In this document: in pieces, positions 1 through 7,960 of the stretch
Layout: each line of letters starts with the position of its first letter
Numbering within the stretch: position 1 is the first letter of the stretch
Source of the DNA: CAZPBN01 sp964584935
GTDB lineage: Bacteria; Acidobacteriota; Aminicenantia; Aminicenantales; Aminicenantaceae
Reading direction: 5' to 3'
NCBI GenBank assembly: GCA_964584935.1
Contig: CAZPBN010000001.1
Location: forward strand, 238,921-302,920
Length of the DNA stretch: 64,000 nucleotides
Notes under the pieces: generated by a model
Database searches by the model: none
What the model was told of the DNA's origin: nothing
Seen by the model: the letters and a program-made list of their open reading frames with translations, nothing else
Made by a program: the position numbers and the translations under genes

Positions 1-1
1 T

Positions 2-538
2 TTTTGGGAGCTGAGAAAAAAAAGTATCGAAGATCTTAAAAATCTCAATTTTGACGGGTATGCTTTGGGAGGTTTGGGGATCGGAGAACCCAAATCACAG
101 CTTATGGAGATAATAAAGAAATCATGCTCCATCCTTCCTGAGGAAAAACCCCGTTATCTCATGGGAATCGGTTATATAAGAGATATCATTGAAGCCGTGG
201 AAAGAGGGATAGACCTTTTTGACTGTGTGCTTCCAACCAGAAATGCAAGAAACGGGACATTATTCACCCGGGAAGGAAAACTTGTGATCAAAAACGCAAA
301 ATACGCCCGTGACAGCAGACCGATTGAAGAAGATTGTTCATGCTACACCTGCCAGAATTTTTCCCGAGCCTATCTTCGTCATCTCTATGAACGTCAAGAA
401 ATCACTTCTGCCATACTCAATACCATCCACAATCTTCATTTTTATCTTGACATCTTCCAAAAAATTAGGCAATCTATTCAACTGCATTCACTTAAGAGTC
501 TTAAACAAAATATTATAGACCGAAAAAAGGAAGGATAA
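2..538 (+). CDS. tgt: Queuine tRNA-ribosyltransferase, C-terminal part (5' end outside window)
   Basis: Exchanges guanine 34 of GUN-anticodon tRNAs for the queuosine precursor preQ1. The open frame runs from base 2 with no start, so about 178 C-terminal residues are present. It contains GYALGGLGIGEP, the FDCVLPTRNARNG segment that carries the family's nucleophilic Asp, and the zinc site CSCYTC with a downstream His in NTIHNLHF. A possible internal start (TTG at 65) is not the real one, because conserved sequence continues upstream. The stop is one base before yajC, the classical tgt-yajC-secD-secF order. Identification is firm; only the N-terminus is missing. Confidence 0.96.
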   Translation, partial: FWELRKKSIEDLKNLNFDGYALGGLGIGEPKSQLMEIIKKSCSILPEEKPRYLMGIGYIRDIIEAVERGIDLFDCVLPTRNARNGTLFTREGKLVIKNAKYARDSRPIEEDCSCYTCQNFSRAYLRHLYERQEITSAILNTIHNLHFYLDIFQKIRQSIQLHSLKSLKQNIIDRKKEG

Positions 539-539
539 A

Positions 540-884
540 ATGATTTTATATAGTCTTTCAACTTTATTGCAAAATCAAAGTGAAACTCCCCAAGGCGGAG
601 GATTTATACAGATGTTGATCATGTTCGGCCTTATCTTTGTCATTTTCTATGTGTTGATTATTCTGCCTTCAAAAAAAAAGCAGAAAAAACATCAGGAAAT
701 GGTCGAACAATTGAAATCAGGAGACAAAATAGTCACAACTGGAGGAATTTACGGGACAGTCATGGGAACGAAACAAGACAGAATCGAAATAAAAGTTTCT
801 GGAAATGTTAAAATAGAAATAACAAAAAACGCTGTGGCCGCAATTATTACCCCTAAAGACAAACAAGTACAAAAGAAAAAGTGA
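540..884 (+). CDS. yajC: Preprotein translocase accessory subunit YajC
   Basis: Small single-pass inner-membrane protein of the SecDF-YajC complex. It has 114 residues: a short N-terminus, one hydrophobic helix at about residues 22-44 (MLIMFGLIFVIFYVLIIL), a KKKQKKH basic patch just after it, and the YajC core LKSGDKIVTTGGIYGTV. A ribosome-binding site (AAGGAAGGA) lies at the end of tgt and the gap to tgt is one base, so the two are co-transcribed. Confidence 0.95.
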   Translation: MILYSLSTLLQNQSETPQGGGFIQMLIMFGLIFVIFYVLIILPSKKKQKKHQEMVEQLKSGDKIVTTGGIYGTVMGTKQDRIEIKVSGNVKIEITKNAVAAIITPKDKQVQKKK

Positions 885-948
885 ATTAATCTTTTTTGTC
901 CTCGATTATTTCTGTTAAAAAAAATACTTATATGAAAAAAAGTTTAGA

Positions 949-2508
949 ATGAAAAGAAAATTAAACTGGAAAATTATTTTTGTCTTAGCCATCATAGGCA
1001 TGGCTATTTTTCTCATATATCCTCCAAAAGATAAAATAAAACTGGGTCTCGATTTAAAAGGAGGAATGCATCTTGTATTCCGAGTGAACACAGATGATGC
1101 CATTGATTTTGAAACCGATGTCGAAATCACCCGCATGAAGGAACTACTGAACAAGAGAGACATTGATTTCCAGAGTATCAACAAACTGGAACAACCAGGG
1201 CATTTTATCGTGAGAAATGTGAATCCCGCTCAACAAGAAACACTCACAGATATCCTCAATGACAACTTTAAAGAATGGAGATTTTCCTTTTCTGGAAACA
1301 CTGTTTCCCTTTCTTTAAAACCAAACGTTGATAATCAATTGCGAGTCCAAACAGTCGAACAAGTATGCGAGACAATCCGAAATAGAATTGACCAATATGG
1401 AGTTTCTGAGCCTCTTATACAAAAACAAGGTTCAGACAGAATTATCGTTGAGCTTCCGGGAGTTGAAGATGAACAAAGAGCCAAGGGAATCATAAAAAGC
1501 CAGGCAAGGCTGGAATGGAAGCTGGTCAAAGCCGGCCCTGCAGATAGTGAAGAGCAATTGCTGGCAGATTTCAACGGCGAAGTTCCTGAAGATACTGAAA
1601 TTTTAAAACAAACGGAAAGAACCGAAGATAATAAAATTCAATCGGAATCCTACTATCTAGTGAGTAAAGTAGCCACGGTTACAGGAAAAGATCTGAGAGA
1701 TGCCCGGCGATCCGTAGATGAATGGGATCAACCGGCTGTTTCCTTTTCATTAAAACCTGAAGGAGCCAAGCGATTTCTTAAATTAACCGGAGAACATAAA
1801 GATGAACTGGTCGCTATTGTCCTGGATGATAAAGTCATATCAGCTCCGGTCATAAGAGAGAGAATTCCTGGTGAAGGGATCATACATGGTAATTTCACCA
1901 TAGAATCGGCGGATGACCTTTCCCTTAAATTAAGAGCAGGAGCACTGCCTGCTTCTCTTCAAACTCTTGAGGAAAGAACGATAGGTCCATCTTTAGGCGC
2001 GGATTCTATCCGCCGGGGATTCATTTCTTTTTCCATCGCCATTATCCTGGTTATGATCTTTATGTTGATTTATTATCATCTTTCCGGATTCAATGCTGTA
2101 TTTGCCCTCACACTCAATATCCTTATTTTAATGGGAATACTGGCTTATTTTAAGGCATCCTTAACCCTCCCTGGTATTGCTGGTATTATATTAACAGTTG
2201 GCATGGCTGTGGATGCCAATGTTCTTATTTTCGAAAGAATCAGAGAAGAACTCTCAACCGGAAAGACAGTCCGAAGTTCAATTTCTTCAGGTTTTTCAAG
2301 AGCATTCAAAACCATTCTTGATGCCAACATCACCACCATCATTGCGGCTATCTTTCTATTCCAGTTTGGAACAGGACCTATTAAAGGATTCGCCACCACC
2401 TTGATTATAGGAATCAGCGCCAGTATATTTACCGCTGTCTTTGTATCCCGGTTGATATTTGACTTGATTTACTCCAAAAGTAGAAAATTTAAAAAAATGA
2501 GTATTTAA
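949..2508 (+). CDS. secD: Protein translocase subunit SecD
   Basis: Inner-membrane subunit that uses the proton motive force to pull exported proteins through SecYEG. It has 519 residues, normal for the shorter SecD type: a first membrane helix at about 9-24, the D1 motif GLDLKGGMHL at about 33, a periplasmic P1 domain (VSFSLKPEGAKRF, DDKVISAPVIRERI) and five C-terminal helices from about 355 onward, including GMAVDANVLIFERIREEL with the conserved D-x-N-x-L-I-x-E-R. secF starts one base after the stop codon, so translation is probably coupled. Confidence 0.97.
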   Translation: MKRKLNWKIIFVLAIIGMAIFLIYPPKDKIKLGLDLKGGMHLVFRVNTDDAIDFETDVEITRMKELLNKRDIDFQSINKLEQPGHFIVRNVNPAQQETLTDILNDNFKEWRFSFSGNTVSLSLKPNVDNQLRVQTVEQVCETIRNRIDQYGVSEPLIQKQGSDRIIVELPGVEDEQRAKGIIKSQARLEWKLVKAGPADSEEQLLADFNGEVPEDTEILKQTERTEDNKIQSESYYLVSKVATVTGKDLRDARRSVDEWDQPAVSFSLKPEGAKRFLKLTGEHKDELVAIVLDDKVISAPVIRERIPGEGIIHGNFTIESADDLSLKLRAGALPASLQTLEERTIGPSLGADSIRRGFISFSIAIILVMIFMLIYYHLSGFNAVFALTLNILILMGILAYFKASLTLPGIAGIILTVGMAVDANVLIFERIREELSTGKTVRSSISSGFSRAFKTILDANITTIIAAIFLFQFGTGPIKGFATTLIIGISASIFTAVFVSRLIFDLIYSKSRKFKKMSI

Positions 2509-2509
2509 T

Positions 2510-3673
2510 ATGCGATTATTTAAGAATCCCGATATAAAATTTATGAAATATAAATATTTCGCCTTTGCTGTATCCGGGTTTATTATTGTGGCCGGCCTTT
2601 TTAATATCATTGCAAACAAACAATTGAATTACGGCATCGATTTTGCAGGCGGCACTTTAACACAAATCGTGTTTAAAAATCCCATCCCCATTAAAAACAT
2701 AAGACAATCATTAGAACAAGGGGGACTGATTGATCCCAATGTCCAGAGGGTGGGCGATGAAAGCATTGAATTCATAATCAGGACTATTCCCACAGGAGAA
2801 GAAAGAAAGAAAGAAATTGAAATCCATGAATTGATAGGTGAAAAAGTCATTAATATTTTGAAAACAAGTGAAGACAAATTGTCGGAACAAAAGGGTCTCG
2901 AAGACCTCAACAATATCGATGATCGGACTTTAAGCGCTATTCTTGAATCTTCTGGCGTCGAAAACGCACCGGAAATCGCAACAAAAATAATAGATTTGCG
3001 CAATGACCCAGAAGAAACAAAAGGGATATTTCACGACTATGAACAACTTCAAAATAAGGGAATATCCTCTGATATTATGAAAATTCTTAAAGAAAAAACC
3101 TATCTGGGCAGTCTTTCAGTCAAGAGAAAGGAAACTGTAGGTCCACGCGTCGGTCATGATCTGAGAAGAAAAGCTACCCAGGCAACAATCTGGGCTTTAC
3201 TAGGAATGCTTGTTTATATTGGAATACGTTTCAAATTTGCTTTTGGTGTTTCAGCTATTATCACTCTAGCCCATGATGTCCTCATAACAATAGGAATATT
3301 TTCATTCACCAACAGAGAAATCAATCTTCCGGTGATTGCGGCAATTCTCACCATTGTTGGATATTCCTTAAATGACACAATAGTAATTTTTGACAGGGTT
3401 AGAGATAATCTAAAAATATTAAGGAAACTCAATTTTGAGTCTATTTTGGATAGAAGTATTAACCAGACTCTTAGCCGGTCTGCTATTACCTCTGGAACCA
3501 CTTTTCTGACAGTGTTTTCACTTTTTCTATTTGGAGGAACTGTTATCAATGATTTTGCCTTTACAATGATCATTGGCGTAATCATAGGTACTTATTCTTC
3601 AATATTCCAATCTTGTTCTCTTCTTTACTTCTGGAATAAATTTTTTAAGCCAAAAAAAGGAATGAGAAAATAA
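2510..3673 (+). CDS. secF: Protein translocase subunit SecF, long P1 form
   Basis: Partner of SecD. It has 387 residues against roughly 300-320 for E. coli-type SecF. It shows a first helix at about 13-33, YGIDFAGGTLTQI at about 42, the conserved KRKETVGPRVGHDLRRKA before the C-terminal helices, and YSLNDTIVIFDRVRDN. The extra length is a charged, predicted helical stretch of about 100 residues inside the periplasmic P1 domain (about residues 95-195). ATG follows the secD stop by one base. The operon appears to end here: tonB has its own promoter. Confidence 0.96.
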   Translation: MRLFKNPDIKFMKYKYFAFAVSGFIIVAGLFNIIANKQLNYGIDFAGGTLTQIVFKNPIPIKNIRQSLEQGGLIDPNVQRVGDESIEFIIRTIPTGEERKKEIEIHELIGEKVINILKTSEDKLSEQKGLEDLNNIDDRTLSAILESSGVENAPEIATKIIDLRNDPEETKGIFHDYEQLQNKGISSDIMKILKEKTYLGSLSVKRKETVGPRVGHDLRRKATQATIWALLGMLVYIGIRFKFAFGVSAIITLAHDVLITIGIFSFTNREINLPVIAAILTIVGYSLNDTIVIFDRVRDNLKILRKLNFESILDRSINQTLSRSAITSGTTFLTVFSLFLFGGTVINDFAFTMIIGVIIGTYSSIFQSCSLLYFWNKFFKPKKGMRK

Positions 3674-3684
3674 TTATTTTGTTC

Positions 3685-3713
3685 TTGTCAAACTTGTATT
3701 TTTTTTTTATACT
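3685..3713 (+). promoter_or_regulatory. Sigma-70-type promoter of tonB-exbB-exbD
   Basis: TTGTCA (3685-3690), a 17-base spacer and TATACT (3708-3713): five of six matches in each box. The predicted start, near 3720, is followed by a GTGAGG ribosome-binding site before the tonB ATG at 3749. Confidence 0.7.
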
Positions 3714-3748
3714 AAGAAGAAGTTAAAATAAATCGTGAGGTAAGAGAA

Positions 3749-4525
3749 ATGCCAAAAAAAGAAGCTTCGAGAAAAAAATACGAAGAAAACGATTTCTTCA
3801 AAGATTCTTTTTTCAATTATGAAAAATCAGGAAAAAGAAAAGCCTTAGCTTTACCGGTAGCTTTCACACTTCATGCTCTTCTTATCATTGCTTTTGTTGT
3901 CATTCCTCTTCTTAATCCATCTGACCTCCCCCAAATAGAAGTTTACAGCGCGTTCCTTGCTCCCCCTCCACCTGCTCCCCCTCCACCTCCTCCCCCTCCA
4001 AAAAAACGAGCCTCCTCCAAAAGAAAAACACGTATTAAAGCTGTCCAAAAACAAACCACTGTCGAACCTGGTAAATTAGTCGCCCCCGTTGATATCCCTG
4101 ACGAAATCGCCGAAGAAGAACTCTCCGATATCGGTATCGAAGGCGGTGTCGTCGGTGGAGTCGAAGGCGGCGTCGTCGGTGGAGTCCTCGGTGGAGTCGT
4201 CGGCGGAGCTCTCGGTGGCGTGGTTGGCGAAATCGAAGCCCCAGTCAGAGCGATTGGCGATATTAAACCACCCAAGCGTATCCACTGGGTTAAACCCGTC
4301 TACCCCGAACTCGCTAGACAATCGAAAATCGAAGGAGTCGTTATCATCGAAGCAACCACCGATAAATATGGCAGAGTTAATGATGTCAAAGTCCTTAAAT
4401 CTATCCCTCTGCTTGACCAAGCAGCGAAAGATGCTGTCTGGCAGTGGGTCTACGAACCTATGGTGATCAACGGTCAACCAAGAGGAGTCATATTTACTGT
4501 CACTGTTCGATTCAATTTAAAATAA
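3749..4525 (+). CDS. tonB: TonB-family energy-transducing protein with Gly/Val-repeat linker
   Basis: Links ExbB/ExbD to outer-membrane receptors. The 258 residues comprise a charged cytoplasmic N-terminus, one membrane helix (about 31-55), a proline run (about 71-85), a Lys/Arg stretch, a linker with repeated GGVVGGVEGGVVGG units (about 131-160), and the TonB C-terminal domain (PVYPELARQSKIEGVV to the end). The linker DNA at about 4140-4230 consists of near-repeats of a 12-base GGTGGAGTCGTC unit and is more GC-rich than its surroundings. It heads a three-gene operon with exbB and exbD. Which receptor it serves is not visible here. Confidence 0.93.
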   Translation: MPKKEASRKKYEENDFFKDSFFNYEKSGKRKALALPVAFTLHALLIIAFVVIPLLNPSDLPQIEVYSAFLAPPPPAPPPPPPPPKKRASSKRKTRIKAVQKQTTVEPGKLVAPVDIPDEIAEEELSDIGIEGGVVGGVEGGVVGGVLGGVVGGALGGVVGEIEAPVRAIGDIKPPKRIHWVKPVYPELARQSKIEGVVIIEATTDKYGRVNDVKVLKSIPLLDQAAKDAVWQWVYEPMVINGQPRGVIFTVTVRFNLK

Positions 4526-4564
4526 ATTTATTAAAGCTTTCTATAATAAAAAAGGAGGTTCAAA

Positions 4565-5242
4565 ATGCAATTTGATCTGGTATCAATGTGGAAAGCAATG
4601 GCACCAATGGCCAAAGGCGTTGCAATTATTCTTGTTATCCTTTCTATCATTTCCATTTACTTTTTCATCGAAAGACAAATCGTTTATGCCCGGGCACGAA
4701 CAAAATCAAAACAAATCGCTCCGAAACTCGCTCAAATGTTAAAATCTGGCCAAATTAAAGAAGCCCTTACACTTTCATCAAAAAAAGAATATAAGGGAAG
4801 TCATTTGGCGCAGGTAACTGCTGCAGGTATCAAAGAATTTTATGAAGGAAAGGAAGCGGGATTGCCAACGGAAGAACTGGTTGAAACAGCGCAAAGAGGA
4901 TGTGAAAGGGCTGCCACTCTATTTACTCAGGATCTGAAGAAAGGTTTAAACACTCTTGCAACAATTGCGACTTCTTCCCCCTTTATTGGACTCTTCGGAA
5001 CAATTGGTGGAATCATTAACGCCTTCCGAGGAATGCACTTAACAGGTTCAGGAGGAATTGGAGCTGTTGCAGGCGGAATCGCTGAAGCTCTTATCACAAC
5101 AGCTTTCGGAATCGGAGTCGCTATTATTGCTTTGTGGTGTTTCAGTTTTTTGAACACAAGAATCGAAGTCTACAATTCTGAAATGGCAAATACCACTTCT
5201 CAAATTGTTGATTTCTTCGTAAGAAAATCAGAAAAAAAATAG
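4565..5242 (+). CDS. exbB: MotA/TolQ/ExbB proton channel family protein
   Basis: Inner-membrane proton channel subunit energising TonB. It has 225 residues with a first helix at about 17-37, a large cytoplasmic loop and two helices around SSPFIGLFGTIGGIINAFRG and GGIAEALITTAFGIGVAIIALW, the conserved core of the family. A strong AAAAAAGGAGG ribosome-binding site precedes the ATG. Flanked by tonB and exbD. TolQ is the alternative name, but the TonB neighbour favours ExbB. Confidence 0.93.
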   Translation: MQFDLVSMWKAMAPMAKGVAIILVILSIISIYFFIERQIVYARARTKSKQIAPKLAQMLKSGQIKEALTLSSKKEYKGSHLAQVTAAGIKEFYEGKEAGLPTEELVETAQRGCERAATLFTQDLKKGLNTLATIATSSPFIGLFGTIGGIINAFRGMHLTGSGGIGAVAGGIAEALITTAFGIGVAIIALWCFSFLNTRIEVYNSEMANTTSQIVDFFVRKSEKK

Positions 5243-5279
5243 GTAATTATCTATTTTATTTATTAAATGAGAGGTTAAT

Positions 5280-5702
5280 ATGGCCTTTAGTGTTGGATAC
5301 GAAAATGAAGTAAAATCTGAACCCAATGTTGTCCCTCTGTGTGATGTTCTTCTTGTTCTTCTTATCATTTTTATGGTTGTCACCCCGCTGATTCAGCAAG
5401 GAGTTGATGTGAATCTTCCCCCTGCTTTAAACGCAACCAGCATGCCGGATAATCCAGACGTGATTCTCTATCTCAAGAAAGATGGTTCCTATTATGTGAA
5501 TGAAGAACGAACAAGCCCTGATAACTTTCTAACCGAGCTAGATGACGCATTTATTGCAGCCAGTGATAAAAAACTGTACCTCAGAGCTGACGAAGGACTC
5601 AACTATGGAAAAATCGTCGATGTATTTCTTGAAGTTCAAACAATTGGTGTTGATGTGGTAGGAATCATTACGGAAGCCGAAACAACAGAAGAAGAAGAAT
5701 AA
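5280..5702 (+). CDS. exbD: Biopolymer transport protein ExbD/TolR
   Basis: One-helix partner of ExbB. It has 140 residues. The N-terminal PNVVPLCDVLLVLLIIFMVVTP carries the membrane Asp essential for proton coupling in this family (the D of CDVLL); a periplasmic domain ends in an acidic EAETTEEEE tail. A GAGG ribosome-binding site precedes the ATG. It closes the tonB operon and converges on the SPL-like gene, with only 35 bases between the two stop codons. Confidence 0.93.
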   Translation: MAFSVGYENEVKSEPNVVPLCDVLLVLLIIFMVVTPLIQQGVDVNLPPALNATSMPDNPDVILYLKKDGSYYVNEERTSPDNFLTELDDAFIAASDKKLYLRADEGLNYGKIVDVFLEVQTIGVDVVGIITEAETTEEEE

Positions 5703-5737
5703 TATTAGTAGTTGTTAAGAAACAAACAAGACAAATA

Positions 5738-6856
5738 TTATTTGTCAAAAGGAAGACTATTGGGAAAGAAAAATAAAGACGATACTTGTTTCTTTCCCTT
5801 TGGTCTTTTTTTAAAAACCTTACTCCATATTTCTTTACTTTCCATACAAAAATAAAGAGGTATATCCTTTCCTCCATTTTTTTCAATATAGTTCTTGATC
5901 TTTTGATACATGTCTATTCTCAAGAACTTGAAGTATCTCAATTTCCCATCTTTTCCACGAATAAACTCATCATAAATGATCTTTGAATACGGAAATCTCT
6001 TGCTTATTATTTTTTTCAACTCAGAAGGGAATCTCAAACTTCCAAGACTGATCCAGGTAATGTTGACTGGCTGTATTTGATCAAATAATTCGTTGATAAC
6101 CACTTCATAATCTATTTCCCATCCTGAATAATGGATTATGGGATCAAAATGAAACGCAACTTTATATCCTTTATTTGTAACAGCTTTTGCTGCTTGAATT
6201 CTTTGTTCCACCGAAGGAGTTCCCTTTTCTTCATTTACTGCCATTTTCTTTGAATTGAGAGACCAGGCAATAATAACATTATCAACAGGTTTTAAATTCA
6301 TTATATTATCTATATTGACGCTTTTTGTTTTCAATTCAAATAAAACATCCTGTTTATTTCTGAAATAGGAAATCAGCATTTTTGAGTTATCTGTTATGTG
6401 ATCCAGTGCCAGAGAATCTCCGAGTTCTCCTGTACCAATTCTAATATACTTGTTTTTTGCTTTGTTCAAGAAAATATCAAGTTCTTTTTTCATATCATCA
6501 TGATTGGCATGAATGGTCATCATCGGATTGGAAAGATAATCCTGCAAAATGCAATAAGAACAATCCATAGGGCAATTGATATCCAGATTGATTATAAAAT
6601 AATTACAACCTAGATATTGCGGTGTGCAAGGACAGGATTTAACAAAATTTCCTGTTTGCTTTTTTATTAAAAGATATTTCTTTCCTTCACTAATAGGATC
6701 CAAGTATTGGCACATTTCTTCAACTAACTTTTCCGAATGTTTTATATTTTCTCTGGGAATAAAATTCAATTTATTGATTATTTTTTCTGTAAAGGGATAT
6801 TTTAAGCAGCTTTCTTCGATAAATAATTTTTCAGGGAAAAATCTTTTTACTTCCAT
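5738..6856 (-). CDS. Spore-photoproduct-lyase-like radical SAM protein
   Basis: 372 residues. C75, C77 and C84 lie in SCPCTPQYLGCNY, followed by NCPMDCSYC with the radical SAM cluster cysteines C95, C99 and C102: the arrangement of the SPL family, whose classical member repairs the thymine dimer of spores. Bacillus-type SPL has an ACTSD segment after the iron-sulfur motif, with the H-donor Cys141. Here the corresponding stretch (about residues 139-147) reads RIGTGELGD and has no cysteine. The reaction is therefore uncertain; it may be one of the SPL-like proteins found in non-sporulating bacteria. The start lies 6 bases after the stop of the ParB-like gene, so the two form one transcription unit. 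Confidence 0.8.
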   Translation of the reverse strand: MEVKRFFPEKLFIEESCLKYPFTEKIINKLNFIPRENIKHSEKLVEEMCQYLDPISEGKKYLLIKKQTGNFVKSCPCTPQYLGCNYFIINLDINCPMDCSYCILQDYLSNPMMTIHANHDDMKKELDIFLNKAKNKYIRIGTGELGDSLALDHITDNSKMLISYFRNKQDVLFELKTKSVNIDNIMNLKPVDNVIIAWSLNSKKMAVNEEKGTPSVEQRIQAAKAVTNKGYKVAFHFDPIIHYSGWEIDYEVVINELFDQIQPVNITWISLGSLRFPSELKKIISKRFPYSKIIYDEFIRGKDGKLRYFKFLRIDMYQKIKNYIEKNGGKDIPLYFCMESKEIWSKVFKKRPKGKKQVSSLFFFPNSLPFDK

Positions 6857-6862
6857 CCAATT

Positions 6863-7804
6863 CTATTCAAACAATTCAGGAAATTCTTTACGAGATGCCA
6901 TTTCTTTGATTTTATCCACTTTTTCCAATAACTCAGTTTTATTTTTTACAGAAAAAGAGATATTGATCCCTTCTTCTTCAAAATACATCGACGGCTGTAC
7001 CGTAATATCTTCCTGGATATTCAATTTTTTCAGTGTTTGGTCAAATGCTTTTTTCCTGGCCATAAGCCTTGGATATTTTTTTTTCTTTAGCACATCTCTC
7101 AATTTATTTGCTTTTTGAATGAATGTTAATTGAGGACTATCCATAACAGCTTTTATTTCCTGCCACTCAAATATTTCATCCACGGTCACACTTTCCCTTT
7201 TTGAAATTTCTTCTAGATATTCTAAAATTTCTTTTTGTTTATTCTTCCCTACCGAAGAGATCAAAGGTAAGAGGTATTTTCTTTGTTTCGAATTAAAATG
7301 GATAAGTAATTGAGCAATCGAAAAACTTATCTCTTTTTCTATAATGGCTTCCTTAACCTCAGGACTAAACTCTGCAATTTTCAAATAAAGATCATAATAC
7401 CTCATGTTTTTATTCATACCAAGTAAAGGAAGAAACGTTTTGACTATTTCTTTTTCTTTTTCTCCAAACAATTTCAATTTCTTTAATATCTCTGCTTTCT
7501 CAATAATATTGAATTCTCTTGTTGCCCAGTTTTCATAAAATCCGATCAAAAAAGTCTTAAGGTCATCTTTGCTTTCAATCATTGAAACAGGTACAGGAGA
7601 CATAGATATTTGTTTGCAGGCTAAAAATCTTTTCCATCCAGTTACCAGTGTATTTTTGTTATCACGAACTGTAACCAATAAGGGATTAATGACTCCTTCT
7701 TTATCCAAAGATTGAATCATTTTTTCTAACCCCAAAAAATAAGAAGTCCTGAATCGTTCATCATTTTGGTTAATATCTTTGAGTTCCAGTTTTCTTATGT
7801 CCAT
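6863..7804 (-). CDS. Orphan ParB-like nuclease-domain protein
   Basis: 313 residues from the ATG at 7804, which has AGGA five bases upstream. The open frame extends to a TTG at 7828, judged less likely. The N-terminal ParB/Srx-like fold is visible as EGVINPLLV and TGWKRFLACKQ. The usual GERR box reads GWKR (56-59), and the conserved ENxxRxxLNxIExA reads ENWATREFNIIEKAE (91-105). A predicted helical, HTH-like middle and a charged C-terminus follow. No parA, replication genes or evident parS are nearby, so a role in chromosome partition is unlikely. It is the first gene of a two-gene unit with the SPL-like enzyme; a DNA-binding or regulatory role is inference. Confidence 0.75.
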   Translation of the reverse strand: MDIRKLELKDINQNDERFRTSYFLGLEKMIQSLDKEGVINPLLVTVRDNKNTLVTGWKRFLACKQISMSPVPVSMIESKDDLKTFLIGFYENWATREFNIIEKAEILKKLKLFGEKEKEIVKTFLPLLGMNKNMRYYDLYLKIAEFSPEVKEAIIEKEISFSIAQLLIHFNSKQRKYLLPLISSVGKNKQKEILEYLEEISKRESVTVDEIFEWQEIKAVMDSPQLTFIQKANKLRDVLKKKKYPRLMARKKAFDQTLKKLNIQEDITVQPSMYFEEEGINISFSVKNKTELLEKVDKIKEMASRKEFPELFE

Positions 7805-7888
7805 TATTCCTATTCTAGATGAATCCAAATTAGGAGTCCACCAATAAATGAAAGTTCAATCCCATTTCATGATCAATGTTGTTTTGTG

Positions 7889-7931
7889 TTTGTATTTTAA
7901 TAAAAATATAGATACTATATTTAAATACAAA
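7889..7931. promoter_or_regulatory. Nested dyad between divergent ParB-like and phosphorylase-like genes
   Basis: An inner perfect inverted repeat, AAATATAG-ATA-CTATATTT (7904-7922), sits inside outer arms TTTGTATTTTAA (7889-7900) and TTAAATACAAA (7921-7931), which are complementary apart from one extra T. It lies midway between the two divergent starts (7804 and 7961), a normal place for an operator. Binding by the ParB-like protein is a guess. Confidence 0.45.
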
Positions 7932-7960
7932 TAAAATTAAAACGACCAATTGATTTTTTA

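Noticed and set aside
3943..4477. Long minus-strand and third-frame open frames across tonB (proline/threonine- and aspartate-rich)
   Set aside because: They mirror the Gly/Val repeat and proline tract of tonB; no start signals and no family resemblance.
5730..5746. GACAAAT-ATT-ATTTGTC as a terminator between exbD and the SPL-like gene
   Set aside because: Short, AT-rich stem without a following T-run on either strand; not convincing.
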